Assembly: GCA_016931935.1 (NCBI GenBank)
Contig: JAFGDW010000296.1
Location: 1 to 56,404 of the forward strand
Reading direction: 5' to 3'
From: Candidatus Zhuqueibacterota bacterium
GTDB taxonomy: Bacteria; Zhuqueibacterota; Zhuqueibacteria; Thermofontimicrobiales; Thiofontviventaceae
DNA length: 56,404 nucleotides
The notes under the pieces were generated by a model, which had not been told where the DNA came from, ran no database searches, and worked only from the letters and a program-made list of their open reading frames with translations. Every line of letters starts with the position of its first letter. The stretch's first letter is position 1. Shown here piece after piece: positions 51,464-56,404 of this stretch. The position numbers and the translations under genes are program-made.

Positions 51464-51775
51464 GGTGGCCTCATTTAATCAGGGTTAATGTCTGTAAAGT
51501 ACTTGAATATAGCTATATTTTGCGTGCATGTCAAGAATAAAGATGGACAGCCATCCTGTAATTTTTGTACTTGACTTTTATTGAATTTTTCAGTTTTATA
51601 TGAATGCAAATAATGGATTAAGGGGATGGTTGATATAAAAAGCAAAGCGCATAGAACATAGCGAGATTTTTTCGCTATGCGCCACGCTCCGGGCCAACCA
51701 CAATCAAAAATAACTTTCAAGAAACTGAAATAGGCTTTTAAATTCTATCAAATCACGTACTCCGGATTAGAAATC
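51464..51775. other. Divergent promoter region with a hairpin
   Basis: 312 bases between the unknown 144-residue gene (minus) and the MaoC-like gene (plus). It is AT-rich on the left and carries repeat D copy 3 on the right (separate entry). No supported gene. Confidence 0.45.
51641..51690. repeat. Dispersed repeat D, copy 3, with strong hairpin
   Basis: AAGCGCATAGAACATAGCGA, then a short loop, then TTCGCTATGCGCCACGCT. CATAGCGA pairs perfectly with TCGCTATG (51657-51664 with 51672-51679). Related to the units at 36655 and 45031. Confidence 0.75.
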
Positions 51776-52645
51776 ATGTTAAAAATTAACTGGCCATTCA
51801 TCAAAGCGCTCATACAAAATCAATATACCTCTACGATGAATCGTGAGATGATTGGTTTCTCGCTTGAAGAAAAGCTACCAGCCATCACCGATGACGACAT
51901 CCAAAAATTTGTACGGGCGACGAACGATGCCAATCCTGTGTATCAGCAAGCGACTCCACTGGCGTTGCCGATGTTTCTGTCAAAACTTATTTTTCCATTG
52001 ATCCGGCAATTATAGCTGCATCCTGATTTAAAGCTCAATATCCTGTGTGCGGTATACGCCCATCAGCACGTTACGTTCCATCAGCCATTGCGTGCCGGAG
52101 ACAGATTGAAAATCATCATACAGATAACGGATATTTCCGATACTCCAGTCGGTGAATTGTTGGAAGTGCGTGAACGGGGCTTTCTCGGCGATAAGTTGGT
52201 GATTGAAGGCCTTACTGGCATGATCGTGCGCAGCAAGCAAAAGTCAACAAACAAGCAATCTGACACACCGGATCAAATGATGGAACTGTTTCGGCTGCTG
52301 ATTCAAACTACGGACGGTCAGCAACTGATGTTTGCCGAAGCTTCCGGCGATTATAATTTCATTCATACAAACATGCTGTTGGCCAGACTTGCCGGATTAC
52401 CTCGTACGATCATGCATGACGCCTGTGTCATGGCCATGGGCTGTAATGCATTAGTCACGCATGTGCTTAAGAACGATACATCACGGTTGACGGGCATAAG
52501 TGGCCGCTTCGGTAAACCAACGCTTCCCGGCGACCAATTGGTTCTTATTGGCTATGAATCTCACGAGCCAAATGAAATTTTGTTTGAATTACGAAACAAG
52601 TCAGATCAATTGGTGTTTAAAAAAGGGAATTTTAGTTATAAATGA
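51776..52645 (+). pseudogene. MaoC-like double-hotdog dehydratase gene interrupted by one amber codon
   Basis: One reading frame runs from 51776 to 52645 with a single internal stop, TAG at 52013-52015 (codon 80); there is no frameshift. Upstream: helical start, then FSLEEKLPAITDDDIQKFVRATNDANPVY, the start of a hotdog domain. Downstream the reading continues naturally with LHPDLKLNILCAVYAHQHV and PLRAGDRLKI, then the second hotdog domain with FAEASGDYNFIH and GLPRTIMHDACVMAMG, the Asp and His of the hydratase motif. Intact it would be 289 residues, a normal size for an enoyl-CoA hydratase-type MaoC protein. Genes around it end normally in TAG (for example the aldo/keto reductase), so TAG is a stop here. 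Either a recent inactivating mutation, a sequencing error, or the C-terminal domain is made alone from a later start such as 52088 (GTG/CGT region without clear ribosome site). Confidence 0.8.
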
Positions 52646-52743
52646 ATGTATTTTAACTGTAGTTGATTAGGCTGTTCGAATCGTATTTTCATGACCTGCA
52701 GTTTGACTGACTGCACTTGAATAGAAAACAGAAAGGAATGATG

Positions 52744-53727
52744 ATGCAATACCGAGAACTCGGACGAACCGGATGGAAGGTTTCCACTGTTAGTTTTGGC
52801 GCGTGGGCAATTGGCGGCACGTGGGGAACCGTGGATGATAACGAATCAATTGCCGCATTGCACCGGGCGATTGAGTTAGGCGTTAATTTTATCGATACAG
52901 CCGATGTGTACGGCGATGGCCATAGTGAGCAATTAATTCAAAAAGCACTCAAGGATCATAAGGAAGAAATTATCGTCGCCACAAAAGCAGGCCGGCGTTT
53001 GAATCCGCATACTGCTGCCGGATATAATCGAGACAATCTCACAGCATTTGTTGAGCGCAGCCTGAAAAATCTCGGCACGGAGGCACTGGACTTGGTGCAA
53101 CTTCACTGTCCGCCAACGGACGTCTATTACATGCCCGAGGTGTTTGGCGTGATGGATGATTTAGTGACGGCCGGTAAAATTCGTTATTATGGCGTCAGTG
53201 TTGAAAAAGTCGAAGAAGCGTTGAAGGCTATCGAATTTCCCAATGTGCAAACCGTGCAGATTATCTTTAATATGTTCCGTTACCGCCCGGCTGAGCTGTT
53301 TTTCGAACAGGCGATGAAACGCAAGGTCGGTATTCTCGCCCGTGTGCCGTTGGCATCAGGCATGTTGACCGGTAAACTGAAACCGGATACTACATTTGAG
53401 GACGATGATCATCGAAAATTCAACCGGCACGGCGAGGCGTTTGATCGCGGCGAGACCTTTTCCGGCGTCGATTATGCCACTGGCCTGAAAGCTGTGGACG
53501 AATTGAAAACCATCTGTCCGGCCGGAATGAGCATGCCGCAATTCGCCCTGCGCTGGATTTTGATGTTTGACGCTGTTACCTGCACCATCCCCGGCGCCAA
53601 ACGACCAGCCCAGGTGGATGTAAACATGAGTGTTGCTGATATGCCTGCGTTATCGAAAGAAACGATGCACAAAGTACGGGCGGTATACGATAAATATATT
53701 CGTGAGTTGGTGCAGTATTATTGGTAG
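52744..53727 (+). CDS. Aldo/keto reductase
   Basis: NADPH-dependent oxidoreductase with a TIM barrel, 327 residues. Seen: YRELGRTGWKVSTVSFGAW at the start, the catalytic tetrad as D and Y in FIDTADVYGDGHSE, K in IVATKAGRR, H in LVQLHCPP, and the cofactor-binding IPGAKRPAQVDVN near the end. Three ATG codons stand in a row at 52738, 52741 and 52744; AAAGGA just before them gives the best spacing (six bases) to the third, which is also where the family begins. The frame is open to a TTG at 52717. Similar to the YghZ/general stress GSP69 group, whose substrates are usually unspecified aldehydes or ketones. It follows the broken MaoC-like gene by 98 bases, possibly on one transcript. Confidence 0.93.
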   Translation: MQYRELGRTGWKVSTVSFGAWAIGGTWGTVDDNESIAALHRAIELGVNFIDTADVYGDGHSEQLIQKALKDHKEEIIVATKAGRRLNPHTAAGYNRDNLTAFVERSLKNLGTEALDLVQLHCPPTDVYYMPEVFGVMDDLVTAGKIRYYGVSVEKVEEALKAIEFPNVQTVQIIFNMFRYRPAELFFEQAMKRKVGILARVPLASGMLTGKLKPDTTFEDDDHRKFNRHGEAFDRGETFSGVDYATGLKAVDELKTICPAGMSMPQFALRWILMFDAVTCTIPGAKRPAQVDVNMSVADMPALSKETMHKVRAVYDKYIRELVQYYW

Positions 53728-53787
53728 ATTCGTTTTGTTTGAAATATTAATTCACCGAAAAGTAAATAGATAAACAATTCAGGATAC

Positions 53788-53851
53788 TGCGGTTGGCTAT
53801 TAGCGATTGGCAGTTAGCAAACTAATAGCAAAACGCCAATAGCCAATCGCT
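53788..53851. repeat. Dispersed repeat E copy, hairpin
   Basis: GGTTGGCTATTAGCGATTGGC on the left and GCCAATAGCCAATCGC on the right pair over most of their length, with GCTATTAG and CTAATAGC between. It lies just before the serine ammonia-lyase gene. Confidence 0.75.
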
Positions 53852-53873
53852 TATATTTGTCAAAGTTAATTTT

Positions 53874-55064
53874 ATGGAATCCATCACCCAAATATACCGT
53901 ATCGGCCACGGCCCATCGAGCAGCCACACGATGGGACCGCGAGCGGCTGCCGATCAATTTAAGCAAAAATATCCCAATGCAGCAGGCTATCGGGTGACGC
54001 TGTACGGCAGTTTGGCGGCAACAGGTAAAGGGCATCAAACCGATACAGCCATCCTGAATGCGTTGCAACCGGTCTCCAGCGAAATTGTGTGGAAGCCTGA
54101 CCTCATTTTACCGATGCATCCCAATGGCATGACGTTCGTGGCGCTTGATGCGGCTAATGCGGTCATCGGAGAATGGACGATATTTAGCGTCGGCGGTGGA
54201 AAAATAACCGATGGGACACCAGCGCAGGCAGCGCCATCGGTTTACAATCGCAGCACCATGAACGACATCCTGCAGTGGACGCACGATACCGGTCATGTAT
54301 TCTGGGAATATGTGGAAGCCATGGAAGGAGTAGCAATTTACGATCACCTGCAGCAGGTGTGGGCGACCATGCAAGCGGCCATTGAACGTGGCATCGATCA
54401 GGACGGGCTGATTCCTGGTGGTTTGCGGCTCAGCCGGAAGTCGTCATCCTATTATGTAAAGGGAAAAAATTTCGGCGGCTCATTGAATAACCGCGTGCTG
54501 ACGTTCGCTTATGCCCTGGCGGTTGCCGAAGAAAATGCCTGTGGCGGAAAAATTGTGACTGCGCCGACCTGCGGCTCGTGCGGTGTTGTCCCCGCAGTGT
54601 TGAAAACGTTGGGAGAGAATTATCAGTTTTCCGAGCAGAAGGTTCTAAGGGCGCTGTCCACAGCCGGATTGGTGGGTAATATCGTCAAAGAAAATGCATC
54701 CATTTCCGGGGCAAAAGTCGGTTGCCAGGGGGAAATCGGCACGGCCTGCGCCATGGCAGCCGCGGCAGCAACCCAACTGTTGGGCGGCAGTCCGGCGCAA
54801 ATCGAATACGCGGCAGAAATGGGGATGGAACATCATCTAGGCCTGACCTGTGATCCGATCGGCGGCCTGGTGCAAATTCCCTGCATCGAGCGCAATGCAT
54901 TCGCCGCCGAGCGTGCGCTGAATTGTGCCACTTATGCCCTGCTTTCCGATGGCCGGCATCTTGTGTCGTTCGACAAAGTCGTAAAAACTATGAACCAGAC
55001 CGGCCACGATTTGCCGATGATTTATAAAGAGACATCCGAAGGTGGCTTGGCAGTGATGGAATAG
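53874..55064 (+). CDS. sdaA: L-serine ammonia-lyase, iron-sulfur type
   Basis: Deaminates L-serine to pyruvate and ammonia using an oxygen-sensitive [4Fe-4S] cluster. 396 residues, shorter than E. coli SdaA (454) but within the range of single-chain enzymes. Seen: beta-domain start IYRIGHGPSSSHTMGPRAAA, AATGKGHQTD, then the alpha domain with APTCGSCGVVPAVL, VGCQGEIGTACAMAAAAA and GLTCDPIGGLVQIPCIERN; these cysteines are the cluster ligands and the conserved neighbours of the family. No ACT domain is attached. No strong ribosome-binding site precedes the ATG; a hairpin repeat lies 20-85 bases upstream. Stands alone in its surroundings. Confidence 0.94.
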   Translation: MESITQIYRIGHGPSSSHTMGPRAAADQFKQKYPNAAGYRVTLYGSLAATGKGHQTDTAILNALQPVSSEIVWKPDLILPMHPNGMTFVALDAANAVIGEWTIFSVGGGKITDGTPAQAAPSVYNRSTMNDILQWTHDTGHVFWEYVEAMEGVAIYDHLQQVWATMQAAIERGIDQDGLIPGGLRLSRKSSSYYVKGKNFGGSLNNRVLTFAYALAVAEENACGGKIVTAPTCGSCGVVPAVLKTLGENYQFSEQKVLRALSTAGLVGNIVKENASISGAKVGCQGEIGTACAMAAAAATQLLGGSPAQIEYAAEMGMEHHLGLTCDPIGGLVQIPCIERNAFAAERALNCATYALLSDGRHLVSFDKVVKTMNQTGHDLPMIYKETSEGGLAVME

Positions 55065-55199
55065 TTATTTTGTTCTACGTTCCAAGCAAAGTATTTCATA
55101 AATTCATGTAAGGGACAAACAAGGTTTCTTTAAGAAACATCGTTTGTGGAATCGTACAATCCATTCAATAAAAGGTGGTGATTAGATTTACATATCTAT

Positions 55200-55290
55200 T
55201 TTCACACTTCGACGGAGTTTATCCTGAGCTTGATGAAGGGCTCAGTGTGAAGAGATTGCGTCGCTTCATGTTGAGCGAAGTCGTAGCATG
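55200..55290. repeat. Dispersed repeat B copy
   Basis: Starts TTCACACTTCGACGGAG and contains TCCTGAGCTTGATGAAGG and CTCAGTGTGAAG. The outer parts TTCACACT and AGTGTGAA are complementary. Reverse complement of 11839-11887 at 48 of 49 positions. It occupies the middle of the gene-free stretch 55065-55394. Confidence 0.85.
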
Positions 55291-55394
55291 AATGGCGAGA
55301 CAATAAAACCTTCAAAACCATAAAATATTGAATGGATACGAATCTTACAATCCAATGTAAAGTTTAAAGATGATTCAAACAAGGGGTTATTACA

Positions 55395-56072
55395 ATGCAA
55401 CAACAACATAGAAATGGATTGATCGGCGGCGCATTAGCGTTAATCGGAATTATTTTGTTAATCAATAATTTCGACTGGATTAAGCTTGATTCGGAATTTA
55501 TGTGGGGATTGGGCTTTGCTGTCATCGGTGCAGCATTGATTGTACGCTATAAGAAAGTCGATCATCGAGTCAGCTTGCTAATTATAGGCGTATCAGCAAC
55601 ACTCATTGGTGTAATCATCATGTTGTCATCCTTCCACGCCATGCCGGACGATTTACTTGGCACCGCGTTTGTATGGATTATCGGCGCTATTTTTATTGCG
55701 CTGCATTTCCGCAATTCTCGCTATTGGTGGGCGATAATCCCTGGTGGCGTATTGTTTGTCATCGGTACGATTGTACTAATTGATAATTATGACTTATTAG
55801 ATGGCTCATATACACCAATCATATTTTTCCTTGGCCTTAGTGCTGTTTTTTGGTACTTGTATTTCTATCGTCAGGATGGCAAAAAATTCCGCTGGCCAAT
55901 TTATCCGGCGGCTGCACTATCAGCAATGGCTGTGATTGGCCTGCTTGAAAAACATGTTGACAATTTTTGGTCGATGCTCATCCCTTTATGCCTGATCGGC
56001 GCTGGTTTTATTCTGATTTTACGGCAACGTGGCGGACAAAATCCCGCCCAAAAAAGTGATGAAAAAATCTAA
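55395..56072 (+). CDS. Multi-helix membrane protein of unknown function
   Basis: 225 residues with about eight hydrophobic helices arranged as hairpins (GLIGGALALIGIILLINNF, GLGFAVIGAALIV, LLIIGVSATLIGVIIML and so on) and a short basic/polar C-terminal tail (RQRGGQNPAQKSDEKI). The pattern of a helix pair ending in NNFDW or DNYDLLD, followed by a short aromatic turn, recurs three times, which suggests internal repeats. It recalls the membrane part of LiaF-like and DUF5668 proteins. AAGGGG lies eight bases before the ATG. No domain outside the membrane is visible. Followed by the tRNA-Glu promoter. Confidence 0.8.
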   Translation: MQQQHRNGLIGGALALIGIILLINNFDWIKLDSEFMWGLGFAVIGAALIVRYKKVDHRVSLLIIGVSATLIGVIIMLSSFHAMPDDLLGTAFVWIIGAIFIALHFRNSRYWWAIIPGGVLFVIGTIVLIDNYDLLDGSYTPIIFFLGLSAVFWYLYFYRQDGKKFRWPIYPAAALSAMAVIGLLEKHVDNFWSMLIPLCLIGAGFILILRQRGGQNPAQKSDEKI

Positions 56073-56089
56073 ATTGCTTAAAAAAAATC

Positions 56090-56118
56090 TTGCATTTTTA
56101 ATATTTTTCATTTATATT
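56090..56118 (+). promoter_or_regulatory. Promoter of tRNA-Glu
   Basis: TTGCAT (-35) and TATATT (-10) with a 17-base spacer of A and T, ending about 22 bases before the tRNA. Spacing and composition fit a housekeeping sigma-70-type promoter. Confidence 0.75.
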
Positions 56119-56139
56119 TGTGGACAATTTTTTCAAGAT

Positions 56140-56211
56140 GTCCCCATCGTCTAGTGGTCAGGACCCAGGATTTTCAATCCTGTAACGGGGGTTCAACTCC
56201 CCCTGGGGATG
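56140..56211 (+). tRNA. tRNA-Glu (anticodon UUC)
   Basis: Full cloverleaf: acceptor stem GTCCCCA with TGGGGAT (the first pair is G-U), D arm, anticodon stem CAGGA/TCCTG with loop TTTTCAA giving anticodon TTC, and a GGGGG/CCCCC T-stem with loop TTCAACT. The discriminator base is G, as in glutamate tRNAs. CCA is not encoded. A promoter lies directly upstream and a terminator ten bases downstream, so it is transcribed alone. Confidence 0.97.
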
Positions 56212-56220
56212 CATATCAAA

Positions 56221-56258
56221 AGCGAGCGTGTGACAACTTACACAGCTCGCTTTTTTTA
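56221..56258 (+). terminator. Rho-independent terminator of tRNA-Glu
   Basis: AGCGAGC, GTGT, eight-base loop, ACAC, one bulged A, GCTCGCT, then seven T residues. The seven-base-pair outer stem is perfect. Confidence 0.95.
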
Positions 56259-56326
56259 TTGGGAGGAATCCTGGCATTTTAGATTGAGTTCTCCAAAACT
56301 TATCGTTATACTTGAACTAAAGTGGT

Positions 56327-56404
56327 TTTCAGATTTGACCTTCATTCCCTTCTTTTTGAAGGAAGGCCGAAGGTAAGGGAAGGTTTGAAAATGAAAATCT
56401 GAAA
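56327..56404. repeat. Inverted repeat at the window end
   Basis: TTTCAGATTT (56327-56336) and AAATCTGAAA (56395-56404) are exact reverse complements enclosing CCTTC/GAAGG-rich units (CCCTTC, GAAGGAAGG, AAGGGAAGG) that pair with one another. It is cut by the window end, so its full size is unknown. Confidence 0.6.

Noticed and set aside
52013..52015. TAG in the MaoC-like gene as pyrrolysine
   Set aside because: Nothing in the window suggests pyrrolysine use, MaoC proteins are not known to carry it, and other genes here end normally with TAG.
1..56404. CRISPR array or prophage
   Set aside because: No set of identical 25-40-base direct repeats with regular spacers, and no integrase, terminase or capsid genes were seen.

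Overview
The window looks like a chromosomal segment of an uncultured bacterium of the FCB superphylum, most like KSB1, Calditrichota or a neighbouring lineage. This is inference. It rests on a secreted giant protein ending in a type IX secretion-like sorting domain with the motif NYPNPFNPTT, a DUF2911 protein, a GH97 glycosidase, very large multi-PAS hybrid kinases, and several families of short degenerate intergenic repeats. Base composition is moderate and even. I see no phage, plasmid, transposase or CRISPR array.

Layout, left to right. 131-1738: a flavodoxin-fold protein and selenophosphate synthetase SelD, whose real start lies 28 codons upstream of the longest uninterrupted frame, across an in-frame UGA at the catalytic position; SelD is itself a selenoprotein. 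2335-5429: a lipoprotein amidohydrolase (YtcJ type) and a DUF362 protein. 6062-9873: the two halves of a heterodimeric ABC exporter; the first half probably uses a non-canonical AUU start. 10046-21601: a minus-strand signalling block holding a giant 8-PAS/GAF histidine kinase, CheR, a membrane hybrid kinase with four receiver domains, and a REC-PAS-kinase. 22010-23490: a membrane protein of unknown function and a methyltransferase. 23879-28573: a secreted CotH-type giant. 29014-33838: a large membrane-anchored protein, a translationally coupled small protein plus FIST-like protein, and a DUF2911 protein. 34400-35773: a secreted protein that looks like a CsgG-like domain joined to a beta-barrel.

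36118-42155 is the most interesting part: five genes on one strand encoding a genuine lysine 2,3-aminomutase, two D-Ala-D-Ala-ligase-like ATP-grasp enzymes, a GNAT fused to a class II deacetylase/acetylpolyamine amidohydrolase, and a stand-alone GNAT. The first three genes overlap, so they are translated together. Together they have the parts of a small pathway that makes beta-lysine, joins it by amide bonds, and adds or removes acetyl groups. I do not know a described product for this set. A 180-bp MITE-like palindromic element sits inside the cluster.

43050-56258: an ABC-F protein, a DUF1697 protein, GH97, a glycerol-3-phosphate pair (GDPD and GlpD), a small unknown protein, a MaoC-like double-hotdog gene broken by one amber codon, an aldo/keto reductase, an iron-sulfur L-serine ammonia-lyase, a multi-helix membrane protein, and tRNA-Glu(UUC) with a clear promoter and terminator. 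Intergenic spaces throughout carry at least five families of short repeats, most of them able to fold into hairpins; one copy even supplies the last codons and stop of the deacetylase gene.
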